Shown: positions 1-8,965, numbered from the stretch's first letter. The stretch is 41,357 bases of DNA from Candidatus Aegiribacteria sp. (GCA_021108005.1 JAIORS010000117.1:1-41357), one strand, 5' to 3'. A program made the numbers and translations. Notes: generated by a model from the sequence alone, not told the origin.

Positions 1-198
1 ATTGATGTCGGTAGGAACGGGGTCATATTCTGATGCTTCCTCAGAAGATGAAGAGATTGCAGCATCTGTATTCTGTTGTTCGGTATCTGTGCTTGAGATG
101 TCTTCACTGGAATCGCTCGATTCCCCGTTACTACCACAGCCGCCAGCAGCAAAGAGAGACATTGCAGCTAACAATATTAATATTTTTGTGAATTTCAC
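1..198 (-). CDS. Lipoprotein, 5' part only (runs off left edge)
   Basis: Reading the minus strand from a GTG at 198 gives an open frame of 66 codons to the window edge. It begins MKFTKILILLAAMSLFAAGG and continues with Cys21, a type II signal peptide with lipobox A-G-G-C. After the Cys the chain is Ser/Glu/Asp-rich, a typical flexible linker of an anchored lipoprotein. The start is supported by an AGGAGGG Shine-Dalgarno about 6 nt upstream (RC of 201-207). The mature domain lies outside the window, so the function cannot be named. The plus-strand open frame over the same bases is a shadow. Confidence 0.8.
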   Translation of the reverse strand, partial: MKFTKILILLAAMSLFAAGGCGSNGESSDSSEDISSTDTEQQNTDAAISSSSEEASEYDPVPTDIN

Positions 199-583
199 AC
201 TAACCCTCCTCTAGTACTTTAAATGATTTGTTACACTGACTTTACAAACACCGGAAAACGTACTGGTTCAATGTTACAGCCATGATTCATTCCTGGCTGC
301 ATTCATACTGTTTCATATTGGCTGAGTCAATCCAAATCCGTGGTTTCCGACGCCACCTCCGGAACTTTTATGCGAGCAATTACATCCGCGAATATCGGTT
401 CCATGGAAGGACTATATTCCTGAAATAGAGGTTGGGTAATAATTCAAGGATCCGGTTTCACTTGGGACGTACATCTTGATACCGAGTCTCCGGTGCATAT
501 TTGCAAGTGTGCCCCCGCCGAGGCAGGGGCACTTAAATTTACAAACAGAGAGTCCTCAACCGTTATGGTTGATAAATAAGGAG
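199..583. other. Gene-free stretch upstream of the lipoprotein
   Basis: No credible coding frame was found. It should contain the lipoprotein promoter (minus strand) and the 3' end of the membrane-protein transcript. The only clear structure is a GC-rich hairpin at 509-532. The rest looks like unstructured intergenic DNA. Confidence 0.5.
509..532. terminator. GC-rich hairpin downstream of the membrane-protein gene
   Basis: GTGCCCC at 509-515 pairs with GGGGCAC at 526-532. A further inner GCC/GGC pairing leaves a tiny loop. The hairpin sits about 50 nt past the stop codon of the minus-strand gene at 584-1126. On the minus strand it is not followed by a T tract; on the plus strand it is followed by the short T-rich TTAAATTT. 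It is therefore only a possible terminator and could be an RNA-stability or REP-type structure. Confidence 0.4.
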
Positions 584-1126
584 TTACTCCTTATCTTCTT
601 TTTCCTCTGCGGGTGGAGCCTTTGGAGCGGCCTGGGGAGCAGGTTCGACTGGAGCTGCAGGTGCCGCTGGCGCTGCAGGGGTTGCAGGGGCTGCTTCCGG
701 TTTTCCAACGGACGGAATATTGGCTGCTGCCTTAACGTCAGCTACCGATTTGGGCAGATCCCAGCCGCCTTCACCCTTGAAGAATAATGCTACAAATACC
801 TGCGCGAGACCGGCAAGAAATACGAGCCAGAGGCCTATGCCGTTGTTCACACCTGCAGGTCTGCTTCTTAAAATCTTAAGCAGAGCAATCACGGCTGCTA
901 TTACGGCAGGTATCCATACTGCGGTCATTATCTTCTTCTGGAGTGCTTCCGTCTTCTCTCCGTTGAAGAAGGCAATTGCACCGCCTATCGCAAACAGGGC
1001 AAGAGTGAGCCATCCTCCGTCTTCAGTACCGCTTAAAGTAAACCCAAAAGCGCTGGCCCAGGGAAGGAATGTGCCTATCATTCCCACTACCGCGATGATG
1101 AGTATGAATTTGCGTTTCTTTTCCAT
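584..1126 (-). CDS. Membrane protein with Pro/Ala-rich cytoplasmic or periplasmic tail
   Basis: A 180-residue protein of unrecognised family. Residues 7-27, about 38-54, 68-86 and 95-116 are hydrophobic and fit four membrane helices. The last 50 residues are a low-complexity tail of Pro, Ala and Glu ending in a charged EEKEDKE. The start ATG is preceded by AAAGGGG (RBS) with good spacing. A possible promoter (TTGACA at 1178-1183, minus strand) lies between this gene and the ATPase gene upstream, so it may have its own transcript. Pro/Ala tails of this kind often act as spacers or protein-interaction arms. No enzymatic motif is visible. Confidence 0.75.
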   Translation of the reverse strand: MEKKRKFILIIAVVGMIGTFLPWASAFGFTLSGTEDGGWLTLALFAIGGAIAFFNGEKTEALQKKIMTAVWIPAVIAAVIALLKILRSRPAGVNNGIGLWLVFLAGLAQVFVALFFKGEGGWDLPKSVADVKAAANIPSVGKPEAAPATPAAPAAPAAPVEPAPQAAPKAPPAEEKEDKE

Positions 1127-1154
1127 TAGAATCCCCTTTCAAATAAGTTAAGTA

Positions 1155-1183
1155 AAGATGGGTAACCATACGAGTCTTGTCAA
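1155..1183 (-). promoter_or_regulatory. Candidate promoter of the membrane-protein gene
   Basis: On the minus strand TTGACA (1183-1178) is a perfect -35 hexamer. A 17-nt spacer leads to CATCTT (1160-1155), a poor -10. It starts 4 nt past the stop codon of the ATPase gene and lies about 30 nt before the membrane-protein start. Only the -35 is convincing. Confidence 0.35.
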
Positions 1184-1186
1184 TCA

Positions 1187-4039
1187 TCAACCTGCGTTTT
1201 TCACCAGTTCATCAAGAAGTCTCTGGAGAACCGGATGGGGACGGGAACCGGTTGATTCTGTAAGCAGATGAACAGCTTTCCCGGCGGATTTACTGTTCCC
1301 GGTAAGTTTCCAGTGGCAATAGTAAGCTTCTCCCTTAAGTTCAGCATCGGGAGCCTTGTTCACCATCTCCAGTATCTCATCGGAAAGACCCGGATGTGTT
1401 TCAACTTTGATTGCCTTTAGATATAACCTGCAGCGAAAAACCCGTTTTCCCCGCCCCTCCCTTCCCTCTGTGAGAGAAAGCGCTTTCTCCAGGTATCCCT
1501 CCGCTTCCTTCTTACTGCCGCTCATGAAGAGAATTCTGCCCCTGTAAGCCAGCTGGCTTGAGTATAGAAGCATGTCGTCGGCTTTCAGTGAATACTTCAT
1601 CGCCCTTTCAATACTTGCGATAGAGTCCGGTATTTCATTCAGCTTGAACTGAATATCGGCAATTGCTTCCCAGCCGTCGGAGAGATTCCGGATATCCCGC
1701 AGTGATTCTGCATGTTCGATCTGAGTTTGCATACAATCAAGAGCAGATTCATAATCCCCGCGGAGGGAAAAAATGTACCCCATTCTTGCATAACCGGACA
1801 TGAGCCCGCTCTTGAAACCTATTGCGGACGCTGTATCGATGAGTTCCGTTGAGTATTTCAGGGCTGCTCCGAAGTCTTCCACCTCAATTGATGCATGAGC
1901 GAGATTCCCGAGGGCAGCGCATTTCGCTCTGAGATTGCCCGTTTTTTCCGAAAGGCTTACACACTTTCTGAAGCATTCCGTAGCGATTTTCCATTTGCCT
2001 GTGCGAAGGTGAATAATTCCCAGCTTGCTGGTGGCCGTACTGAGAGCAGCCCAGTTCGCGGTTTTCTCCGCCAAACCTATAAGCTTATCGTATGCCTTCT
2101 CAGCGGCATCATAATCTCTATTGTAAATATGTATCCGCATAAGGTTATCGTATCCACCAATGATGCTCTTGATGATACCGGTTTTTTCCGCAATTCTCAC
2201 CTGCTCCTCGGTACATTTTTTCATCTTCTTGTAATCACCTATCTGCCTGTATGTTATAGCGGACCAGTAAAGAGACGCGCATATGAGCATGGGATTGCCC
2301 GATTCCCTGGCTACTTCAATCGATCTCTCAACAAGATGTACAGATTCAGCGATTCTTCCCGAAGAACGCACAGTCGAACCCAGCTGCCGTATAACAATAG
2401 CCTGGTTCTCAATATCGTTATACTCTTCGAAAACCTTCAGGCAGTCCCGGAGCATCTCCTCTGCCATTTTCAGCTTCCCGGATGAGCCCAGATACGCTCC
2501 AAGCCTGAGTTTTATCAACGCTTCGAGATGAGTGTCGATGGATTGAAGGTCGCGTATCCGCTCAAGAGTGCCGGATAACAGTTCTATTCCCTCGTTGAGA
2601 AGCCCTTCGTTTTTGTACACATCGGACAGCTGCAGCTCCGCACGGGTTTTTTCCGGTTCATCAAGCATCGGTATCAATTTCCTGTACAGCCTTGAAGCAG
2701 CCCTATTTTCGAAATTGACCGTGTACGCGGCTGCCGATTGTTCAATGAAAAAAGCGGCTTTCTTATTCTCCCCTCCGAACAGGTAGTGGTCGGATATTTT
2801 CTCCATTCTGGAAGGCGAAGGATACAAATCGGATTCCTTCTCAAGAATGCGGGCGGCTCTCAGGTGAAGCTCCCTGAGTTCTTCAATTGGTGACAACTCG
2901 CTTATCCAGTCACGGAAAAGAATATGCGAGAAGGAGCAGGAGTATCCATCAAGAATAAAAATGCGCTTCTCTGCGCCTGTCATCAAATCGGAATCCACAG
3001 ATTCTGTCTCAAGCATTGCAGCTATATCGGACTTTCTGAAACTGCTTCCAAGAACTGATGCAGCTATTGCCGCTTTTCTTACCGAGTCAGGCATGAAAAG
3101 CATGCGGGAGATGAACATATCCCTGATTGAAACAGGTGTTTCCGCGACGGGAATCTTTAGAAGTAATTCACTGCCATTGATTTCAATCGAACCAGTTTCG
3201 CTTAGATAATCAATCGCCTGCTCGAGGAAGAGAGGAACTCCGCCGGCCCTGTCCCAGAGAAATTCAACCAGTTGTTTTTCCGGTGACCCGGCTCCGAGTT
3301 CCTCAACGAAGGATTCTATGCTGCGCTCAGGCAGTCCATCAAGAAAAATCGTATCAGTTTTAACGTAAGAAGCTATATCCGGAAAGTCAGGCTTTGCTCC
3401 GTCTTCATCAGGTCTTCCGGTTACGATAAACGCTCTGGGGAAGCCGGGAGTTCTTTCAATAATCCTTTTGCATGTGAGTATATCCTCCATGGAAAACCAT
3501 TGCACGTTTTCCAGCACTAAAACTATAGGATCAAGTATAGCAAGAGCGTCGAAAAAGGTCACCAGAGCGAGGCTGATTTTCTCAGCTCTCTGGGAGGGTT
3601 CCAATCTGAACGCAATCGAATCATCATCCAGGCTAAGTCCCAGAAGGTATTCGAAGTATGGTCTGGATTCTTCCAGCTCCATCCGTATATCCTTCAGCGA
3701 TCTCATTTCCAGATTCATCAGGAGCCCTTCCCAGATTCTGCTGAATGCATCAAGATTGTCTTCCGGCAGAACTACCGGATTAAGGTTGAACCAGTTTTCG
3801 AGAAAATCCGGAAAGGGGGCGGAGCCAGCGTCAGAATCACCCTCTATTAAAACAAACTCCCGCTGAGGGATTGCTTTTTTTACTTCAGTAACAAGCCTGG
3901 TCTTGCCAATACCCGGCGGAGCCCAGAAAAACAGAATCCCGTTGCAATTTTCAATCTCCAGGCTGGAGATAAAACTAACTGCCCGGGACAGCTGATGTTC
4001 CCGGCCTACCATTGCTCCGCGAAGGGGTATCGATGACAT
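1187..4039 (-). CDS. Large AAA-type (AAA_16) ATPase with C-terminal TPR array
   Basis: A 950-residue protein. The N-terminal NTPase has VGRE at 11-14 (start of the AAA_16 fold), Walker A PPGIGKT at 41-47, and a Walker-B-like strand LVLENVQW at about 174-181 where the usual Asp-Asp is Glu-Asn. Residues about 430-900 are a string of TPR-like helix pairs spaced 35-40 residues apart (e.g. regions rich in A-x-x-Y and G-x-x-x-x-A). This is the architecture of MalT/AfsR/guanylate-cyclase-associated STAND ATPases, but no LuxR, SARP, cyclase or kinase output domain is present. It probably works as a scaffold or switch with a separate partner. The RBS is weak (AGGATAG). Family-level call is firm; the ligand is unknown. 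Confidence 0.85.
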   Translation of the reverse strand: MSSIPLRGAMVGREHQLSRAVSFISSLEIENCNGILFFWAPPGIGKTRLVTEVKKAIPQREFVLIEGDSDAGSAPFPDFLENWFNLNPVVLPEDNLDAFSRIWEGLLMNLEMRSLKDIRMELEESRPYFEYLLGLSLDDDSIAFRLEPSQRAEKISLALVTFFDALAILDPIVLVLENVQWFSMEDILTCKRIIERTPGFPRAFIVTGRPDEDGAKPDFPDIASYVKTDTIFLDGLPERSIESFVEELGAGSPEKQLVEFLWDRAGGVPLFLEQAIDYLSETGSIEINGSELLLKIPVAETPVSIRDMFISRMLFMPDSVRKAAIAASVLGSSFRKSDIAAMLETESVDSDLMTGAEKRIFILDGYSCSFSHILFRDWISELSPIEELRELHLRAARILEKESDLYPSPSRMEKISDHYLFGGENKKAAFFIEQSAAAYTVNFENRAASRLYRKLIPMLDEPEKTRAELQLSDVYKNEGLLNEGIELLSGTLERIRDLQSIDTHLEALIKLRLGAYLGSSGKLKMAEEMLRDCLKVFEEYNDIENQAIVIRQLGSTVRSSGRIAESVHLVERSIEVARESGNPMLICASLYWSAITYRQIGDYKKMKKCTEEQVRIAEKTGIIKSIIGGYDNLMRIHIYNRDYDAAEKAYDKLIGLAEKTANWAALSTATSKLGIIHLRTGKWKIATECFRKCVSLSEKTGNLRAKCAALGNLAHASIEVEDFGAALKYSTELIDTASAIGFKSGLMSGYARMGYIFSLRGDYESALDCMQTQIEHAESLRDIRNLSDGWEAIADIQFKLNEIPDSIASIERAMKYSLKADDMLLYSSQLAYRGRILFMSGSKKEAEGYLEKALSLTEGREGRGKRVFRCRLYLKAIKVETHPGLSDEILEMVNKAPDAELKGEAYYCHWKLTGNSKSAGKAVHLLTESTGSRPHPVLQRLLDELVKNAG

Positions 4040-4414
4040 GAACGCTATCCTATAAACCGGTTGGTGATGCTTGAGAATAATCCGGTGATGGCGCGTGTAT
4101 CTCCGAATATGATAGTATTACGAAGTACCGGCGTTGACTCAGAAGTAACAGATGATAGAGAAATAGTACTCGTTAACGGTAAAACGATAATTATCATTGA
4201 TATTCTCATTGAATGTTCAATACAAATTCTTCCGATTTCAATACCTGTCTTTTTCTCGAACAGTACTTCTTAATCATACAATACAGGATTTTAAACAGTG
4301 ATGGCAAACTTCGGAGGAATCTTCACTCTTTGAAACCGACGCGCAGATACTCAGGGTGGATAATATACCTGAGATTGATTACCTTCAGGAACAGTTCAAC
4401 CAGGGAGTTTTTTC
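4040..4414. other. Divergent intergenic region, regulatory
   Basis: Between the divergent ATPase and asparagine-synthetase genes. No credible gene was found; a short plus-strand open frame at 4061-4273 has no homology-like features and no RBS. The region is AT-rich and contains two dyads, GATAATTATC at 4186-4195 and ATTGAA-TG-TTCAAT at 4208-4221. A possible plus promoter is TTGACT at 4134-4139 with TAGAGA at 4156-4161. Confidence 0.5.
4197..4225 (-). promoter_or_regulatory. Candidate promoter of the ATPase gene with embedded dyad
   Basis: On the minus strand TTGTAT (4225-4220), a 17-nt spacer and TATCAA (4202-4197) form a plausible sigma-70-type promoter. The inverted repeat ATTGAA-TG-TTCAAT at 4208-4221 lies largely in the spacer, a usual operator position. 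The leader would be about 150 nt. Confidence 0.35.
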
Positions 4415-6334
4415 ATGTGTGGAATCGCCGGAATAATCTGTCTGAATTCAAGACTGACTGAAACCGATATTGAATCAGGCAAAAAAATGACCTCCATTCT
4501 CCGCCATCGCGGGCCGGACGATCAGGGGTTTATCCATGACGAGAATTGTTTCCTGGGAAACACAAGATTAAGCATTATTGACCTGTCTCCACAGGCAAAT
4601 CTTCCAATGCGTAACGAATCCGGCAGTGTCTGGCTTGCATACAACGGTGAGATCACTAATTTCAGATTGCTTCGCGAGCAGTTCCGGTTGGATGAGAAGT
4701 ACATTTTCAGAACCTCTTCTGATACAGAAGTGCTGCTGCATCTTTACGAAGAACTTGGAATAGAGTGTCTTGACCACCTTTCAGGAATGTTTGCGTTCAC
4801 CTTGTACGACAGAATCAGAAAAAAAGCCTTCATAGTCAGGGATTTTTATGGAACACGGCCGTTGTTCTGGCTAACAATGAACAACAGGCTATACTTCTCA
4901 TCCGAGATCAAATCATTCATGCAGATCCCTGAATTCCAACCACGCGTGAATGAGGAGGCAATTTTCCATTACTTCTCTCTGGCCTACATTCCGGGAACAC
5001 TGACAGCCTTCCAGGGAGTAAATGAGCTTGACGGATCACATCTTATTGAACTTGACCTTGATAATCCGTCTGATCCATCCCCCAGAGAGTACTACACTAT
5101 AGGATTCAACCCGGACTACGAAATGACAATGGAAGAAGCGGAAGAGGGATTCTATCGGGCAATACTGGGAGCAGTCGACAGGAATCTTATCTCCGATGCG
5201 CCTGTAGGAACCACTCTTTCGGGAGGGCTGGACAGCAGTTCCATCCTTGGTCTTTCCCGCGAATTGGGCAAGGGTAACGAACTTCATTCCTTCTCTCTTA
5301 AAATAAACGAGAAGAGTTTTGATGAGTCTTCCTATCAAAGGGCTATGGCGAAGTATGCCGGCACTATTCACCACGAAATACCGGTTAATCCCGATGATGT
5401 GAAGAAGAACCTTGTTCGGCAGATGGCATACATGGATGAGCCAATCGGTGACGGTTCCGCAATACCTTTCCTGCTTCTATCCGCGGAAGCCCGGAAATAT
5501 GTGAAGGTGCTTCTCTCCGGTGAGGGCGGTGATGAGATTTCAAACGCGTACGAAACACATATGGCCAATCACATCTCGCGTTTGTACAGAAAATTTGTTC
5601 CATCGTTCATACGTACGGTAAATCTGAAACTGGCGGGTATGCTGCCTGTATCGTTCAACAAACTGAGTCTTGAATTTCTCGCGAAACGGTTCACAAGAGG
5701 AGCCGAGCTTCCAGCCCCGGAAGCTCATCTTTACTACAGACATGTTCTTGACAGATCAGAGAAGCTTGATCTGATGAACTCGGCAGAGAACTTTCCTCAC
5801 ACTGACACGTTCTTCTCGGAACTGTTCAACTCACTTGATTATAGAGATGAGCTGGACAGACTATCGCAGATCGACATGAAATATTTCTTCATAGGAGACC
5901 TTATGCAGAAGAACGACAGGATGTTTATGGCCAATTCGGTGGAAGCAAGATTTCCATTCATGGACAGAAAAGCAGTTGAATTCTTCACCACGATTCCCTC
6001 GAAGTACAAGATCAGAGGACTGACAAGACGATACATTGAGAAAAGGGCTATGAAAAGAGTGCTGCCGCCGGTAATCCATCGAAGGCAGAACTTCGGCATA
6101 GAACTTCCTTATTCTATCTGGTTCGAAGATTCATTAGCTCAGCTCGGGCGTGATTATTTCACGCGGGAAAGAATTGAGCGAACAGAAATATTGAATTGCG
6201 AACATGTACGAGGTTTATGGACGGATCATCTTGCCAGAAAGCGTGATAACGGCAGAACTCTCTGGTGCATACTGAACTTCATGATCTGGTTTGAGATGTT
6301 CATATACAATTCTGATTTCAGGGACTACATGTAA
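4415..6334 (+). CDS. asnB: Glutamine-dependent asparagine synthetase-like amidotransferase (copy 1)
   Basis: A 639-residue class II amidotransferase. The N-terminal glutaminase has the catalytic Cys2 right after Met, which fixes the start, then Arg51 in RLSIID, the oxyanion N77-G78-E79 and D103 in SDTEVLL. The C-terminal synthetase domain has the PP-loop SGGLDSS at 269-275 and a later SGEGGDE. It hydrolyses glutamine and uses the ammonia to amidate an adenylated carboxylate. Around residue 148 the usual G-x-K-P-L is GTRPLFW, a Lys-to-Arg change. It is a paralogue of the gene at 9899 and stands in a glycan-type cluster, so the substrate may be a sugar acid or glycan-linked carboxylate instead of free aspartate. 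RBS is CAGGGAG. It converges on the GT-C-like gene with a 19-nt gap. Confidence 0.9.
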   Translation: MCGIAGIICLNSRLTETDIESGKKMTSILRHRGPDDQGFIHDENCFLGNTRLSIIDLSPQANLPMRNESGSVWLAYNGEITNFRLLREQFRLDEKYIFRTSSDTEVLLHLYEELGIECLDHLSGMFAFTLYDRIRKKAFIVRDFYGTRPLFWLTMNNRLYFSSEIKSFMQIPEFQPRVNEEAIFHYFSLAYIPGTLTAFQGVNELDGSHLIELDLDNPSDPSPREYYTIGFNPDYEMTMEEAEEGFYRAILGAVDRNLISDAPVGTTLSGGLDSSSILGLSRELGKGNELHSFSLKINEKSFDESSYQRAMAKYAGTIHHEIPVNPDDVKKNLVRQMAYMDEPIGDGSAIPFLLLSAEARKYVKVLLSGEGGDEISNAYETHMANHISRLYRKFVPSFIRTVNLKLAGMLPVSFNKLSLEFLAKRFTRGAELPAPEAHLYYRHVLDRSEKLDLMNSAENFPHTDTFFSELFNSLDYRDELDRLSQIDMKYFFIGDLMQKNDRMFMANSVEARFPFMDRKAVEFFTTIPSKYKIRGLTRRYIEKRAMKRVLPPVIHRRQNFGIELPYSIWFEDSLAQLGRDYFTRERIERTEILNCEHVRGLWTDHLARKRDNGRTLWCILNFMIWFEMFIYNSDFRDYM

Positions 6335-6353
6335 TTCAGAAATGTAACCGTCT

Positions 6354-7715
6354 TTACCAATTTTCCCTGATGAATGGGGAATTCATCGTTGAAGCAAAAA
6401 TTCCGGTTTCCACACGAATCATATGAACTATGTATAAGCTGAACTTCATGCGTTCCTCGACGGGACCATGATTCATCCGATGTGCCCATCCCGGAAACCG
6501 GGAAAAGATGTTTTCTTCGGAGTAAACGGGACCCTCTTCGGAGGACACCGCATACATCGCTATTTCATGCATTTCTATCATCGGTGCTGAGATCCGCCTG
6601 GTCACTCTGATCGACCAGACCGCCGAAATAGAAAGAACGATAATAAGAACGCTGAATGTTAACAGCTTGAATACTATATTCCGATTCTTTACGTACTTAT
6701 CAAATAGGTAAACTGCGCTTCCGGCCATAGCGAGTGAGATCCACAACCAGAAACCCCATAGAAATGAGTCCTGAATCCAGAAAAAAGGAAACGGAAAAAT
6801 GAAAATACTGAATGAGAACGCTCCAAATCTTATTGCCCCTGGACATTTTCTGGAGAAAACGGCTGTAATGACTGCAAGAGCAGTAATTGCACAAACCGCG
6901 AACGGATTGAGATTCCAGACTGGCGGCAGAGGGAAACCCATCTGGATCAGTATGGACTGAAGTCGGAAATAATTCAATCCTAAATTGAGCCCGTCAGAGT
7001 CTATGGCAATACTGAAGTCAGCAATGCTCCGCAACACGACAAACATAACAATCAGGAAGAGAAGACCTGACCATAGCATACGATCGGATTTGACTGTTTC
7101 CTTTATTGAGCGTTTTTTTACCAGGATACTCCAGGCAGGAAGAAGCAGACAGTAAAAGATACCCGTGTCTTTTGAGAGTGTAGACAGAATTACAAAAAGC
7201 AGGGTAAGTGTGAAAAGAAGTTTCCGGTGTTCATTTTTTATGAAAGACATATCGTAAGTGAAGAGCGCCGCAATGGTAAACAGTGTAACCAGGCGATCGT
7301 TTCTTCCATATATCTTTAACAGAGACATGCATTGCGAAGGATGAACTGTCCAAAGGCAGACAGCGATGGCGGCGGTGAGAAAGCCGAATTGTCGTTTCAG
7401 CAGGAAAAATGCCAGGCAATAGCACACCCATGAAAGGAGGAGGTCTGTCACATGATACATTCGCGCGTCAGTATCCCAGAGTACATAATCAGACAGGATG
7501 GAAAGGCAGTAGATCGGTCTGAATATATCCCACTGTACCGATTCGGTAACTGCCCATGGAATGTTGTCATTCCCTTGAAACTGGAACGGAATAATGAAAC
7601 GACCGATGGTTTCCGTATCGAAAGGGGTCCTGAGAACGTCAGGTATAATAGTAGTTACAAAGAGCGGATAAAACATGAGAACGAGTAATATTAAAAATAT
7701 ATGGCGCTTAATCAC
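6354..7715 (-). CDS. Multi-pass membrane protein, GT-C glycosyltransferase-like (TMTC/PMT type)
   Basis: A 453-residue polytopic protein with about 9-10 hydrophobic segments. A first helix at residues 5-25 is followed by a long outside loop. HPSQ followed by GRNDRL near residues 127-142 resembles the HPxxxExxxxxxGRADLL segment of TMTC/DUF1736 proteins, and LSKDTG near 185 matches their later KExG motif. These families transfer sugars from polyprenyl-phosphate donors outside the membrane. The start is GTG with an upstream AGGGA. The gene overlaps the end of the flippase-like gene by 8 nt (7708-7715), so the two are translationally coupled and probably act together. Exact donor and acceptor are unknown. 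Confidence 0.7.
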   Translation of the reverse strand: MIKRHIFLILLVLMFYPLFVTTIIPDVLRTPFDTETIGRFIIPFQFQGNDNIPWAVTESVQWDIFRPIYCLSILSDYVLWDTDARMYHVTDLLLSWVCYCLAFFLLKRQFGFLTAAIAVCLWTVHPSQCMSLLKIYGRNDRLVTLFTIAALFTYDMSFIKNEHRKLLFTLTLLFVILSTLSKDTGIFYCLLLPAWSILVKKRSIKETVKSDRMLWSGLLFLIVMFVVLRSIADFSIAIDSDGLNLGLNYFRLQSILIQMGFPLPPVWNLNPFAVCAITALAVITAVFSRKCPGAIRFGAFSFSIFIFPFPFFWIQDSFLWGFWLWISLAMAGSAVYLFDKYVKNRNIVFKLLTFSVLIIVLSISAVWSIRVTRRISAPMIEMHEIAMYAVSSEEGPVYSEENIFSRFPGWAHRMNHGPVEERMKFSLYIVHMIRVETGIFASTMNSPFIRENW

Positions 7716-8721
7716 TTAATTCCCTGTTTCGGTTCTGCTTCGTGTCAAGCAGCTCTTTTGTGCTCCTGAAACCCAGCCCCAGGTAATGAAGGGCCATCAC
7801 CGACAGCAGGAGTGAATACACATTCATAAAGCCATGGTCAAGTACGGCTATAGTAAATGCGGTGCTTTCCGAGACACCGAATCCGGTGAGAAGCATAACC
7901 ATCATCCCTTCGTAGATTCCCAGACCATTTGGTGTTAATGGAAGGATCTTCGTTACAGTTGATAGCAGCATAACGAACGAAGTCCCGGCGAAGGAGAGCT
8001 TTACCCCGAAAACAAGAAGGAAGATGAAGAGGGTGAGAATATCAAATATCCAGACCAGCATCGATACGAGCAGAACCGTGAAGAGTCGTTCCGGGTTTTT
8101 CCTCATCTGCTCGGCAAGCTCGGTGACGGAGCTCCTTAGTTTTTTCAGCGGTCCTATCAGCATTTTCCGGAAGATGGAAGGATGGAAAACAAACAGCCAG
8201 CCGGTAAGAGCGAGAAGAAGCATCAGGACTGACATCGTAACGATATAGGAGAGATAGTTCGCTGCGATTGATCCGGAGACAAAAATAACACTGAACAGAG
8301 TCAGGAGTATCACGGCCGCAAGATCCATGGCTCTTACCAGGAAAGCCGCGAAGGTTCCTGAAGTGTAGTTCAGCATTTTCTTTTTGTGCAAGTAAATGAC
8401 TTTTATAGAATCTCCGAGTTTTGCGGGAATAATCATATTCGCCATATCAGCCACCAGCTCAATTCCAAGAGCTTCGAATAAACCTGTTTTAACTTTCAGC
8501 AGGGAGAGTATCATTCTGAAACGGATGCCGCGAAGCAGCCATGATATTGAATAAACTATGACGAGAGGAATAAGCACTATCGGCTTGACTTCCTGAAGGT
8601 TCTGCACGAAATGCTCAAATCCCGTTTTTGAGGCAATGAGGATAAGAATTGCCATTCCTGCAAGGGCAGAAAAGACATGCATTACGATTTTTCTTCTGCT
8701 GCTGTTCGAGTTTGAATGCAT
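7708..8721 (-). CDS. UPF0104 / lysylphosphatidylglycerol synthase-type transmembrane protein
   Basis: A 337-residue membrane protein with about 8 helices. The segment SWLLRGIRFRMIL near residue 60 and the pairing of PAKLGDSIKVIYL (about 97-110) with PLTPNGLGIYEGMM (about 258-271) are typical of the UPF0104/LPG_synthase_TM (AglD, MprF flippase-like) family. Members are proposed to move lipid-linked intermediates across the membrane or to form part of glycolipid synthesis. It is first in a two-gene unit with the GT-C-like gene and diverges from the family 2 glycosyltransferase. No aminoacyl-transferase (MprF catalytic) domain is attached. No clear Shine-Dalgarno precedes the ATG. Confidence 0.8.
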   Translation of the reverse strand: MHSNSNSSRRKIVMHVFSALAGMAILILIASKTGFEHFVQNLQEVKPIVLIPLVIVYSISWLLRGIRFRMILSLLKVKTGLFEALGIELVADMANMIIPAKLGDSIKVIYLHKKKMLNYTSGTFAAFLVRAMDLAAVILLTLFSVIFVSGSIAANYLSYIVTMSVLMLLLALTGWLFVFHPSIFRKMLIGPLKKLRSSVTELAEQMRKNPERLFTVLLVSMLVWIFDILTLFIFLLVFGVKLSFAGTSFVMLLSTVTKILPLTPNGLGIYEGMMVMLLTGFGVSESTAFTIAVLDHGFMNVYSLLLSVMALHYLGLGFRSTKELLDTKQNRNRELSD

Positions 8722-8965
8722 ACTATCTATTCAGCGGGTGTTTGTTCACGTATATTTCTATGATCTCATTTGTATTTTTTGTCAATACGGTCATCATCTC
8801 AATTCAATTGAGTAATATAAATAAACCAAAAAGCAATCACTCAAAAGAGAGATGATGATTGCCAGGGGTAAATTGACACAATCCGGTGGCAATGTCCAGA
8901 GGGCTGTTATGAATCCTTACGGGTGATTATGTTTTTGTACTGTAAATCAAACAGTCTGGAGAAGG
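8722..8965. promoter_or_regulatory. Divergent regulatory region of the glycan cluster
   Basis: This 244-nt AT-rich stretch separates two divergent units. A minus-strand promoter is plausible: TTGACA at 8785-8780, a 19-nt spacer and TAGAAA at 8760-8755. Two dyads lie here: CTCAATT-C-AATTGAG at 8798-8812 (perfect) and GCAATCA/TGATTGC arms at 8833-8839 and 8856-8862 with a 16-nt gap. A plus-strand TTGACA at 8873-8878 lacks a -10 at normal spacing. Confidence 0.45.

Noticed and set aside
4186-4210. Possible Fur box
   Set aside because: Only parts resemble GATAAT hexamers, and no iron gene is nearby.
4061-4273. 70-codon plus-strand open frame
   Set aside because: No RBS, low-complexity and overlapping likely promoter and dyads.
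8873-8878. Perfect TTGACA before the GT2 gene
   Set aside because: No -10 hexamer at 15-19 nt; the next AT-rich match is too far away.
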